Assembly: GCA_023213315.1 (NCBI GenBank)
Contig: JAKCPI010028525.1
Span: 26,475 to 90,474, forward strand
From: Euborellia annulipes
Lineage: Eukaryota > Arthropoda > Insecta > Dermaptera > Anisolabididae
DNA length: 64,000 nt
Reading direction: 5' to 3'
Shown here: piece after piece, positions 45,801 to 52,391 of the stretch
How the letters are laid out: the number at the start of each line of letters is the position of its first letter
Numbering within the stretch: the stretch's first letter is position 1
The notes under the pieces: model-generated
What the model saw: only the letters and a program-made list of their open reading frames with translations
What the model was told of the DNA's origin: nothing
Database searches by the model: none
Made by a program: the position numbers and the translations under genes

Positions 45801-48800
45801 AGTAAAATAATAGTACTTTTTGGCCGATTTTGATTAAAAGCTTATTTTCCGTCCGGGGGTGTTTAACTTAAATATAACATTTCAGTCTCATAGCTCAATT
45901 CCTTCATGCTTAAAAAAATTTTCAATTCCAAAAAATTAAATATTAAGGTTTATACGAATCCTGAGTAAATCTCCACAGCCTTAAAACATCAAATTAAGGC
46001 TTATGTATTGCAAAATAAAAAAATTTTAATTATAAAGCCTCTATATACGTTATTTATTATTTTTGGAATTAAATTCATTTAAAATAGTAGAATTCAAGTT
46101 GTAATATAATTTTAAAAGTAAACAATCAATTTTTAAGACAATCAATGAAAAGAATATGATAAAATCACATTCGCTGGGCTATATCTTAGAGGCCGTAGGG
46201 CGCCTATGTCGGTTTCGGGGGGCGCAAGGGCTCGATGCCTGGGGCGGGGGCTCGAGCCCCCCCCGCCCCCCCTGGTTAGCCACTGCTTGGGGAGTCTAAC
46301 TTAGATATGAAATTTCAACTTCCTAGCTCTTTTCGTTCTTGAGATATTTTGTTCACAGACACACAGACAGACAGACCATGTCGCGAAAACCAGTTTTTCT
46401 TTATGTATATATGTATATATATAGAGAGAAAGTATTGTTCATGTAAAAATTCGATGTCGAGATTTTGATGGATCTTCACTTTTGAGGTCCCCTGAATCAA
46501 AAACTGGTTTCGGACATGGTCTGTCTGTGGGTGGGTGGGTGGGGGGGGTGGGGTGTGTGTTCAATTTTAAGCATGAAGGAATTGAGCTAGGAGGTTGAAA
46601 TTTATATTTAAGTTAAACACCTCCCGGGACCGGAAAAATAAGCTTTTAATCAAAATCGGCCAAAGAGTACTAGTACTACGATGTACTTTTTCAGTTTTTT
46701 CGATTTTCTCAAAATTCGCTCTAACGATTTTGATTAAAATTCAAAAATCAATTATTTTTAGATGCTCTTCAAATGTATATTCTCGTTTTGCCCTCAAAAT
46801 TGTTTGAAGCACACTTTATCTTGTTCTTCATAGGAAAGATAGGAGAAATGGTTGTCATGGTAACAAAATATAAATATTTTCCCATACTTATAAATTTTAC
46901 ATCTGAATTCAAATATTCCCTACTGCGGGAACTAAATACATGTCGACACAAAATCTGGTGTGAAGCACAGTACAAACTTTCGATTACCGAAGGTAAGAGA
47001 AAGTTGTGTGTGTGCCCAGTCACACCAGATTTTTTTGATTCAGGGGACCTCAAAACGTGTATATCTATCAAAATCTCGACATCGAATTTTTGACGAATCC
47101 ATTACTTTTTCTCTCTATATATTAACATGTATATAGAGGTAAGAAAAAGTAAAAAAAATCGAATTAAAATAATAAGGACTACGCCATTTTTCAGAAAAAA
47201 AAAAAAAAATGTTGCAGTCGAAGAACTATAATTTATTTTTTCCTAAGCTACTGTATTTTTTTTTTTTTGCCTAAATTTGAAATAAATTTTTCCAAAAAGA
47301 ATCTTTTTTACCGGATTCCTGTCTTTTTTAAAACTATTTAATAGATTTTATTAAGGAGTTATTTGAAAAGTGATGTTAATGCTGTATGAAAGGCTTTATT
47401 TGTATTCATGACTGTTCGTCATATACATGTTGTTACCTTCGTTATTCAGACAAACTATTCCCTAGATTATTTTTAAATTTGAAATATGTCAAAATTGACC
47501 ATAGAAAGTAACATATTCCCTTTGTTTAAAGGTCTCTCCATAATATGCTACGAGTGCAACTCGCAATACGATCCACGATGTGGAGAACACTTCGATCCTT
47601 ACACCCTGGGAACAGTCAATTGCTCGTTAAAGAAGCCCCTAGAGCACGTCCCACAGAAGGAGGCGACGATATGCCGGAAAATTCAACAAAAGAGTGAGTT
47701 CGAATTATTATTATTTTTCTAAAACAAATGAGGAAGGAGGTCAATTTCGAAATTTATCACAGTGTCAATGCACTTTTATGACACACTTTATATTCCTAAA
47801 TAAAGTATTTTGATTTTAATAACTTGCAGATAATTGCATTTTATTTACTCGATTAATTGTATAAATAAACTGCTTCTCATTTATGACCAACAAGGAGAGC
47901 AACACAATCAAAGTTTTTCATTTAAATTAAAAATCCTTTTAATTTTGAAATTTTTGTCAAGACGGTTGCCTATTCTCCAGGCGTATCTGTAATACCTCTA
48001 TTTAGATATGGACGGTTTATTTTGTAAGTGATGTAAGTCCATTTTCTATTGTTTCGAGAAATTGAAAGGTTAGCATATCTGTTTATTAAAAAATCTATGT
48101 ACCGACCAATTTTAAATTGTACAAAACATGTGAATTTTTTAAGAAATTTACCACTAGCTAGTTTTACATAGAAAATTTACATTAATTTAAGCACAAATTA
48201 TGTGATATCTCATTTTTTTTTTTTAAATGCACTTAGACCACTTTCAAAATAAACGGTCCATATCTGTTAACATTACATTCTCATACCCTATATATTTTTT
48301 CTTTGGTGAAATTAATATTATAAATCCTCGAAATAAGATTAATAAAAGAAGAGGATGTTGAACAAACAAGATAGCCTCTATCGAATGAAAATTCCAATAA
48401 AAGAAAACGTTTCGGCTTTAATCAAATAACACTATCAACATCATTGAAAATCATTGGATAAATTTAAATATTATTTTTCAAAAATCATCTTTTTATTTTT
48501 TGAATATTCTTAGTATACTAGGCAACCAACTTTTTTTTTATTATTATATAACTATACAATAATATCAGTGGAAATCTTCAATTTTAATGAATTTTTTATT
48601 CCTCCTGCAGAAGATATTGCTATTAATATTTTCAAGTTATTTTGTTGAAAATGTGTATAAATACAAAATCTCTCTCATTGGGAAGAGTTAAAGAATAGAA
48701 ATATAAAAGAAAATTAAGAGTAGGAGCTTAAAACCCTACTTCTGGCGTACCTTTTTAAGCCAATCCCAAAGCTTATTTTGGACAATGATCGTCTGTGATT

Positions 48801-50123
48801 GAACTATTTCCTTCTTTGATCGTCTTTGGCGAAATTTCCCTAAGGTGCTGGGAGATTTTTGTAATAATTTTAATTATAAATTGTTTATGTTGAATTTTTA
48901 AATAATTTAGGAGGGTGGTGTCTCAATATTCTCCACGAGCTCTCCAGGGCTCAATATATATCAAAATGTATTATTAATTTTTTTTATACGAGACATTTTT
49001 ATTTTGTGTCGTATTTTATTAGAAAGTGTTGATTTTTAACATCAGTAAAAATTTTGTATTATTTATTAAAAATATAAATACTGTACAAAGTTGCAACTGC
49101 TTATTCTGCAGTCGTTTTCAAGTACTGTGCACTTGCTTCGACTCAAGTGAACTAACCTCTAAAAAACAGTTACGTGCATCTTATATACAATGACGTCAGC
49201 GCCATCTACAGTCATTCCTATGAAGTTAGATACAAATTTTCGCGCCATTTTCGTGAAGTTAGACACAATCATCAAAGCAAGTGTTTACATAAAAAGAATG
49301 AATCAGTGGTAATCAGTGTAGATGGCGCAAAAATTTGTATCTATCTTCATAGGAATGACTGTAGATGGCGCTGACGACGTTGTATATAAAATTCACGTAA
49401 CTGCTTTTTAGAGGTTAGATCACTCGAGTCGGAGCAAGTGCACAGTACTTGAAAACGACTTCAGAATAAGCAGTCGAAACTTTGGACAGTATTTATAATT
49501 TTAATAAATAATTAATACAAAATGTGGTCTATAATTAAAAATTCTCATAATAATAATAATAATACATACCACAAAAGCTTTAATAAACACATCAGTAAAA
49601 ATTCTACTCGATAATATCTCAAATAATTTCTTTTTTTATTTTATAGTCACTTAGATCTCTTTAAGAATAATAAATATTTTATTGAAAAATTGCGGGCGTC
49701 GTTGAACTCTCTATAAATCCCCCCCCCCCCCAGACACAACAATAGAATTTTTATTAAAAACTTAATCTTTAATTATCAATATTATTTCTCTGCTTTCCAA
49801 TTAGTGTTCCCTTATCCGAATGAGTTCCTTATCTCGATTTCCAAGAGGTGTGGTTCCGATCAGTTTTTTTTTTTGGCAATAATTGGGGCGTTGGTTTCGT
49901 TTCAGTATACGGTAAGTCCCGGACCGTCCGAGGGTGTGGCTACGTCACGGATAGCAGATATGACGATAAACACTGCGTAAGGAGAACCGGAACACACGAC
50001 GTCACAGTTCATTTTTGTTCATGCACCGGAGACCTGTGTAATGCAGCCACACGGCCATATCACCAACAACAATGGCATTCAACAATAACAGCGCTCTTCG
50101 TGGCAGCACTGGTTCGGTTATAA
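20421..50123 (+). CDS. Ly6/uPAR-fold GPI-anchored protein (quiver/sleepless-like), 3 exons
   Basis: Join: 20421-20532, 47532-47693, 49906-50123; all junctions GT-AG, phase 1, giving 163 residues. Exon 1 encodes a serine-rich n-region and a hydrophobic core (FLLITTLFVVLVFF, residues 21-34) ending in TDSG, a signal peptide. Exons 2-3 encode the three-finger domain: CYEC at its start, ten cysteines in all (five per exon), and a terminal CTGDLCN. The tail after residue about 150 (ITALFVAALVRL) is a short hydrophobic GPI-attachment signal. Ly6 proteins of this type in insects act at the cell surface, for example in septate-junction assembly or channel/receptor modulation; which one applies here is unknown. 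The start at 20421 is chosen because it places the signal peptide just before the domain. The first intron is 27.0 kb, the second 2.2 kb. Confidence 0.85.
20829..21013. mobile_element. Palindromic Penelope-like element in Ly6 intron 1
   Basis: Arms of about 75 bp (GACATCGGCCAAAAATAAAT and its inverse) around an asymmetric centre holding one hammerhead motif. The same family, with a longer insert, is at 29122-29720. Confidence 0.65.
20888..20933 (-). ncRNA. Hammerhead-ribozyme-like motif, ATAT helix III
   Basis: Minus strand: helix I TTGTA/TACAA (5 of 5), CTGAAGA, an extra T, helix II GATTC/GAATC (5 of 5) with a 10-nt loop, GAAA, self-complementary ATAT, and T as the predicted cleavage residue (an allowed NUH). 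Confidence 0.6.
21014..22087. other. Ly6 intron 1, no recognised feature
   Basis: AT-rich with T tracts near 21341 and 21511; no gene or clear repeat. Confidence 0.4.
22088..22327 (+). mobile_element. 5'-truncated non-LTR retrotransposon tail
   Basis: An open frame from 22088 to the TGA at 22205-22207 encodes the end of a LINE reverse-transcriptase ORF (SRDWNKLPASIFPKTYNLQ, then TFKSNLNRHLLSS), followed by about 95 bases of 3' UTR and a run of about 25 A (22303-22327). The pattern of W..LP and TFK...L at the ORF end is familiar from jockey/CR1-type elements; the clade is not certain. Confidence 0.72.
22328..23809. other. Ly6 intron 1, AT-rich, nothing recognised
   Basis: Includes a short C-rich patch at 22895-22920; no gene or clear repeat. 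Confidence 0.35.
23815..23993. repeat. Duplicated C-tract segment
   Basis: Two direct copies of a unit with a C run followed by TAGAGCCCCCC and TGGTCCGATGTT (23828-23868 and 23957-23991), about 125 bp apart. Confidence 0.5.
23994..24310. repeat. Diverged relative of the ACTTTCTC foldback family with (CA)n
   Basis: Shares the segment order AAAATTTCA..., CAGACAT, then GGGGACCTCAAAACGC with the family at 32418-33225. A CA microsatellite occupies about 24109-24147. Confidence 0.45.
24780..24865 (-). repeat. tRNA-like SINE fragment
   Basis: On the minus strand GTTGGTGTGGTCGG resembles an A box and GGGTTCAATCCCC a B box at roughly tRNA spacing, but acceptor-stem pairing is absent. Confidence 0.35.
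24866..26312. other. Ly6 intron 1, mostly unique
   Basis: Only a fragment of the ACTTTCTC foldback family at about 25755-25835 (CTATATATATAGAGTGAG, GATTTTGATGGATATACA). The rest is AT-rich without features. Confidence 0.35.
26313..26563 (+). mobile_element. GC-rich retroposon with (GAA)n tail and 16-bp target duplication
   Basis: A 251-bp insertion with perfect 16-bp direct repeats GACTAAAATTTTCCAT (26297-26312 and 26564-26579). It ends in ATATGAAGAAGAA, a short-repeat tail of the type some LINE clades use, and its G+C is far above the surroundings. No frame is convincingly reverse transcriptase, so it may be a LINE 3' end or a SINE. Confidence 0.72.
27215..27815 (+). repeat. ACTTTCTC foldback family copy
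   Basis: Starts in the GATTTTGATGGATATACACG / GAGGTCCCCTGAATC end module, continues through the body (TACTAGTACTTTACTGATG) and finishes with the 90-bp hairpin module at 27720-27812 (TCTGGTGTGACAAGCACAGA...). Confidence 0.6.
27892..28076 (+). mobile_element. tRNA-derived SINE, 5'-truncated, with poly(A)
   Basis: Flanked by the 12-bp direct repeat GAAAATTTTAAC (27880-27891 and 28077-28088). Carries the family core TGGCCTAAGTTGCCGAAAAG and a 3' A run of about 20. The tRNA-like head is missing. Confidence 0.72.
28290..28480. other. Unique higher-complexity block in Ly6 intron 1
   Basis: Noncoding sequence without homopolymers or resemblance to other parts of the window, with G+C above the intron average. 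A candidate regulatory block only by its composition. Confidence 0.2.
28820..28859 (-). ncRNA. Hammerhead-ribozyme-like motif
   Basis: Minus strand: helix I GTC/GAC (3 bp), CTGAAGA, an extra T, helix II GGG/CCC, GAAA, ACGT, and C as the predicted cleavage residue. The surrounding element is not delimited. Confidence 0.5.
29122..29720. mobile_element. Palindromic Penelope-like element, interrupted by a SINE
   Basis: Same family as 20829-21013 (CGGCCAAAATATAAATACTT and inverse). The centre holds an extra inverted pair (29266-29330 and 29355-29430). Hammerhead boxes on both strands (29205-29240 minus; 29441-29476 plus) keep CTGAAGA and GAAATATT and the TTGTA/TACAA helix I, but helix II is weak. 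Confidence 0.62.
29530..29686 (-). mobile_element. tRNA-derived SINE, 5'-truncated
   Basis: Minus-strand copy with the core (CTTTTCGGCAGCTCAGGCCA on the plus strand) inserted into the palindrome above, flanked by the 14-bp direct repeat GGTCGACGGTCCTT (29516-29529 and 29687-29700). Confidence 0.75.
29722..29795 (-). repeat. tRNA-like fragment, probably SINE
   Basis: On the minus strand GTGGGGTTTGCTTCCCGTCC resembles a T-arm region and CTCTTGGGCTTGGGTGGA an A-box region. Stems do not close as a tRNA. Confidence 0.3.
29801..30479. other. Ly6 intron 1, AT-rich, nothing recognised
   Basis: No gene or repeat identified. Confidence 0.35.
30490..31550. repeat. Giant inverted repeat (about 1.06 kb)
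   Basis: Arms of about 350-400 bp: GAATCATAGTGGCCAAAGTC at left is met by its inverse near 31535; GTAGTGACTTAACTGCAATT at 30786 by its inverse near 31290; TTGTAAAATTCTT at 30894 by its inverse near 31050. Within the left arm an approximately 85-bp unit (GTGGC.AAAGTCCGAAA..TCAA) is repeated about three times. No transposase and no clear target duplication. Confidence 0.65.
31551..32410. other. Ly6 intron 1, nothing recognised
   Basis: AT-rich; no gene or repeat identified. Confidence 0.35.
32418..33225 (+). repeat. ACTTTCTC foldback family, two copies in tandem
   Basis: Copy one begins near 32418 (TATAGAGAGAAAGTATTCG, then GGTCCCCTGAATCC, GTGGTTTTCGCGACATGG). A second copy restarts at about 32763 and runs to the hairpin module ending near 33222. 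Each has the TACTAGTA.TTTACT body motif. Confidence 0.6.
33240..33590. other. GC-rich low-complexity stretch in Ly6 intron 1
   Basis: Tandem GGCAGGCAACCAGAC / GGCTGGCTGGTTG-type sequence and a GA repeat at about 33421-33435. The overlapping open frames on both strands are compositional and not protein-like. Confidence 0.4.
34083..34590. mobile_element. GGACCCTG TIR element, internally deleted relative of 9987-11358
   Basis: Ends GGACCCTGTTATGTAATGG and its inverse; flanks show ATCT on both sides, and other copies of the host family read straight through this point, which supports a 4-bp duplication. Carries the SINE at 34181. Confidence 0.72.
34181..34428 (+). mobile_element. Full-length tRNA-derived SINE (248 bp)
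   Basis: The head has an A box (TGGCGTAGAGGTTAGCG, 34195-34211) and a B box (GGGTTCGGACCCC, about 34237-34249); the body holds the family core TGGCCTAAGTTGCCGAAAAG and a GTGTGAATGAGAAAAAAG tail. An 11-bp near-perfect repeat flanks it (ATATAATTTTT at 34170-34180, ATATCATTTTT at 34429-34439). Confidence 0.78.
35495..35690. mobile_element. TIR MITE
   Basis: Inverted ends around CAACATGTAGATTACAAGAA (left) and its inverse (right), about 60 bp of matched arm each. Target duplication unresolved. Confidence 0.55.
35691..37192. other. Ly6 intron 1, AT-rich, nothing recognised
   Basis: No gene or repeat identified. Confidence 0.35.
37201..37565. mobile_element. hAT-like element (365 bp), GAGGCGTACCGAG family
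   Basis: Inverted ends CAGAGGCGTACCGAG / CTCGGTACGCCACTG with a perfect 8-bp duplication CTTGGATG (37193-37200 and 37566-37573). The inside has repeated TTGCCGCCCGCGGAA segments also seen in 41686-42061 and 57493-57865, and one copy of the unit that forms the array in 62564-63751. Confidence 0.85.
37620..37702 (-). repeat. Penelope-like fragment, hammerhead split by a hAT insertion
   Basis: On the minus strand GACCGAAACGTA and GAAGATGGCC are present. The motif is broken at the CTGAAGA box by the element at 37703-37856; its other side continues at 37857 with CCTTCAGG. Confidence 0.5.
37703..37856. mobile_element. hAT-like element inserted in the hammerhead core
   Basis: Ends CATGAGCGAAGCTAGG and CCTAGTTATATCCATG; flanks TCTTCACG and CCTTCAGG agree at 6 of 8. 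G runs lie inside both ends. Confidence 0.55.
38144..38408 (-). mobile_element. CAAGGG hAT-like element, inverted copy
   Basis: Ends CAAGGGCGGGTACAAGG and GGATCCGCTCTTG; flanks TTTTAGTA and TTTTAATA agree at 7 of 8. Contains half of the 90-bp hairpin module. Lies in inverted orientation to 38546-38807, with a fragment of the ACTTTCTC family between them (38458-38530). Confidence 0.75.
38546..38807 (+). mobile_element. CAAGGG hAT-like element
   Basis: Ends CAAGGGCGGATTCAG and TGTATCCGCCCTTG with a perfect 8-bp duplication CCTCACTG (38538-38545 and 38808-38815). It is inserted in an ACTTTCTC foldback copy that resumes after 38815. Confidence 0.85.
38900..40095. other. Ly6 intron 1, nothing recognised
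   Basis: AT-rich unique sequence; no gene or repeat identified. Confidence 0.35.
40100..40955 (-). repeat. ACTTTCTC foldback copy
   Basis: Hairpin module (40103-40190), two successive bodies (each with GTACTAGT and AATTTCAACCTCGTAGCT), then the end module (AAAACGTGAAGATCC, GACATCGAATTTTTGACATG). Confidence 0.62.
40960..41677. other. Ly6 intron 1, nothing recognised
   Basis: AT-rich; a G-rich patch at 41100-41125 may be a transposon remnant. Confidence 0.3.
41686..42061. mobile_element. hAT-like element (376 bp)
   Basis: Ends CATTGGCGCAACCAGG and CCTGGTTGCGCCACTG with a perfect 8-bp duplication CCTTCTTG (41678-41685 and 42062-42069). Inside are CCGCGGGCGGC repeats in both orientations. Confidence 0.85.
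42493..42923. mobile_element. TIR element with TTAA-like ends
   Basis: Inverted ends AAGGCACACGTAACT (left) and AGTTACGTGTGTAGCTGCCTT (right, 20 of its bases shared), with GCATGCATGTGCAATC and its inverse further in. Flanks CTAA and TTAA hint at a piggyBac-type target, not proven. Confidence 0.5.
42924..44389. other. Ly6 intron 1, nothing recognised
   Basis: AT-rich. A GAAACGTC-like box occurs at about 43208-43215 on the minus strand but without a hammerhead partner. Confidence 0.3.
44390..44795 (-). repeat. ACTTTCTC foldback copy, hairpin end
   Basis: A clean hairpin module at 44394-44484 followed by the body to about 44795. It is cut off by a GC-rich segment (44796-44920) that contains the hairpins GCTCGCCTTCGGCGAGC and GCCCGCCTTCGGCGGGC. 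Confidence 0.6.
45351..45514 (-). mobile_element. tRNA-derived SINE, head partly lost
   Basis: Minus-strand copy with the core and the B box (GGGTTCGGATCCC at about 45493-45505). It stops at a GC-rich element, so the A box is missing. Confidence 0.6.
45516..45765. mobile_element. GC-rich hAT-like element
   Basis: Begins TAGAGCCCTGCACGGTACGG and is dense in CGGGCGGG-type sequence, a pattern familiar from hAT elements of animals; the right end (AAAAGCCCT) is only loosely inverted. No target duplication seen. Confidence 0.4.
46199..46284. repeat. hAT-like right-end fragment
   Basis: Ends CCTGGTTAGCCACTG after G and C runs. The left end is not recognisable. Confidence 0.4.
46290..47150 (+). repeat. 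ACTTTCTC foldback copy, both ends present
   Basis: Left end module at about 46415-46500 (TATATATAGAGAGAAAGTAT, GATTTTGATGGATCTTCAC), body, hairpin module at 46957-47035, then an inverted end module to about 47150 (CTCTCTATATATTAACATG). It is the most complete copy for judging the family's structure: outer ends are inverted to each other. Confidence 0.65.
47532..47693 (+). CDS. Ly6 gene exon 2
   Basis: Acceptor TTTGTTTAAAG, donor AAAGA|GTGAGT. Encodes LSIICYECNS through ICRKIQQK with five cysteines, the first half of the three-finger fold. The acceptor has a weak pyrimidine tract interrupted by AAA. Confidence 0.82.
47694..49040. other. Ly6 intron 2, first part
   Basis: AT-rich. At 48345-48450 there is sequence related to 24480-24560 (GCCTCTATCGAAT, AACGTTTCGGCTT), possibly a Penelope-like remnant without an intact hammerhead. 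Confidence 0.3.
49050..49523. repeat. Large inverted repeat in Ly6 intron 2
   Basis: Arms of about 190-200 bp: AGATGGCGC / GCGCCATCTACAGTCATTCC, CAAGTACTGTGCACTTGCTT and TTTTGTATTA-type ends all recur inverted. It lies 380 bases before exon 3. No transposase. Confidence 0.65.
49906..50123 (+). CDS. Ly6 gene exon 3 (domain end and GPI signal)
   Basis: Acceptor GTTTCAG after a T-rich tract; codes for YGKSRTVRGCGYVTD, the remaining five cysteines, CTGDLCN, and the hydrophobic C-terminal tail, ending TAA at 50121-50123. Higher GC than its flanks. Confidence 0.85.
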
Positions 50124-50784
50124 CGCGAACGATCCCTATAACGTTTATTCCTCGACTAAAAAAAAAAAGAAAGAAAGAGCGAAAGAGCCATTTGCTACAC
50201 AATCTTGTAGATCCATATCTCAAAAAAAAAAAAAAAAAAAAAAAAAAACCTAGCCGAAAATGGACGGATAAAAGTGATATGATAGAAAAATTGATCTTTG
50301 ACAAGAAAAAAAAAGCACACCGTCGGATGTTTTTTTTTTAATTTTCTCACAATTTAGCCATTTTTCCTTCTTATTTCTTCCTTTAAAAATGTGAATAAAA
50401 ACTCCAAGAGCAAAAGATGGCCTAAGATTTTTACAAAAAAAAATCTTTGGGATGGTTTCAAAAAAAAATAGCCAGTCTATCGATATACATATACAAAATT
50501 TTTATCGAAATTTTTTTTTATTTTCCTCACCTTTGACTTTTTTTAAAGTGTATTTGTAATTTTAAAAGAAATAAATTTCAATATTTACTACTACTTTAAT
50601 ATATAATTTTTAAAAATTTTACTATTTACTATTTAGTAATTTTGTTTTAAAACAAGTCTTTAATCATCTTAGTAACATAAGGAGACAATTGCAAGGACAA
50701 GTTACATACATTCTAAACAACTTTACTCCTCGATTCTGGTGTGTAATTGTCTAATACACAACATAATCGAAATGAATCAGAACT
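50124..50784 (+). other. 3' UTR of the Ly6 gene
   Basis: A-rich tracts with poly(A)-signal matches at about 50393-50398 and 50569-50574. The true end cannot be fixed from sequence alone. Confidence 0.4.
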
Positions 50785-51018
50785 GCAATAGAACCTTGCC
50801 TAGCGAGCACCTCTCACAACGAGCCAAACAAATTGTAAAAGATTGACTTGCTTAACGAGCGACGTTTTTCATAACGAGAGCCAGGAGATGGGAAGTCCCG
50901 GATTGTGCGCATCAGTCCGTGTCATGGGAGAGAGAACTAACTCTATGGGGAGAATGTTATTGTTTCGCTTTACGAGTATGATTCTGGAATGAATACTCGT
51001 TAAACGAGGTTCCACTCT
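50785..51018. mobile_element. pogo/Tigger-like MITE
   Basis: Right end CTCGTTAAACGAGGTTCCAC is the characteristic pogo-type terminus; the left end AATAGAACCTTGCCTAGCGAG is its diverged inverse. Target TA is seen only on the right. Confidence 0.5.
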
Positions 51019-52145
51019 ATTATGAAATTCATAGAAGATGATAAAAAATTTTTTTCAATTCAATTACAAATTAAAAACCAATTAATTTTTGTTCAAATTC
51101 TAAAAATTTTTACTTCTTGTTTCGGTTTATTAATCAAACGATTAGATTAATTTTATATGTAAAATATCGATAATGCCATCCCTAAGAAAAGGAGGGAAAA
51201 TAGTCAAAAACTTTTTATTTAATTGTTAGTTATAAAACAAAAAAAAAATCCAAATTTAAATTTTTTTAAAATCATAATAATTATACATCGAGATCAAAAA
51301 AAAAAAACAATCAAGAGCAATAAATTTATGTAGATAATATAAGCAATAATAATGATTTTTTTTTTTTCTGTTTTTGTCTATTTTCCATCTTCTCTTTGTT
51401 TATTCCTACGTATATTAAAATAATAACGTTGTTGTTGTTGCTTAATTGCTTTGAAATATTATTTTTCAATTCTAAAAAAAATACAAAAAAAAAAACTAAA
51501 AAAAAAAAAATAAATAAATAAAAAAATAGGCAAATCGGCTGCTCAGTGATCGTTAAAACCTATAGTTAATTTTCTGATAGTGCAAAATAAACATTTAAAA
51601 GATGCCTTGTTGTAGAGAGAATATCATTATATATTTATTTTCTATAAATAATAATGAAATCTATTTTAATTGAGCGAATCGTATTATAGGAAAAAAAAAA
51701 ATAATAATAATAATTTGGGTTAAATTAATTTTTTTCCCAAAGCTATTTGCTCTAAGAGAGCTTCTAAAAGAGTCAAACAAAAATACACCAAGCAATGCTT
51801 GATCACATTTTTTAGTCTTCGAGTCTTTGTTTTAGGCTAAAAAATCGGCCAAGCTCTTGAAAAAGGAATAGGAATTACCCTAAATTCTAATAATATATCT
51901 CTCAAACTCTTGATCTCAAAATAAAGATATTTGGGTTATTGCGAAATTAAAGAAAAAGAGAGAATTTCATATTTCAAAAGATCAAATTGAATAATTTTTT
52001 TATTAACAAGTTTTGAAAGATGCTTTGATCCCCATCATGTGAAAACCATCAAATAAAATGGGGACCAAAAATCAAGTAATAAATTAAAGTGCGAATTTTT
52101 TATAAATGTACTTTTTAAGTTATCGTTTAAGTTGAATTTATTTAA
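51019..52145. other. AT-rich sequence, nothing recognised
   Basis: Homopolymer-rich; no gene or repeat identified. Confidence 0.4.
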
Positions 52146-52149
52146 TAAT

Positions 52150-52391
52150 GTTGGAGTTGAGAGAATGCAGCCAAGGAAGTTTGGACCAATTAAACACCGT
52201 TTCCCAGTTGTGACGTTTCGGCGAAATTTTATTTTGTCATCTTTAGTCGTTTAAGTAATTTTCATGTTTATATCGATTCGATATATACGACTGAAGATGG
52301 CAAAATAAAATTTCGCCTAAAAGTCTCAACTGGGAATCGATATTTAATTGGTCCAAACTTCCTTGACTGCATCCTCGCAACTCCAACATTA
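52150..52391. mobile_element. Palindromic Penelope-like element with broken hammerheads
   Basis: Arms of about 95 bp (GTTGGAGTTG...GACCAATTAA and inverse) around 52255-52290. The plus-strand motif keeps CTGAAGATGGC but has TAAAAGTC instead of GAAACGTC; the minus-strand copy keeps GAAACGTC but has CTAAAGA. Confidence 0.6.

Noticed and set aside
44218..47093. Several 60-113-codon ORFs on both strands
   Set aside because: They lie in copies of the ACTTTCTC foldback family and repeat the same translated motifs in both orientations.
48395..48450. Hammerhead at 48.4 kb (minus strand)
   Set aside because: GCCGAAACGTT is present, but the upstream box reads CAATGAT and does not fit.
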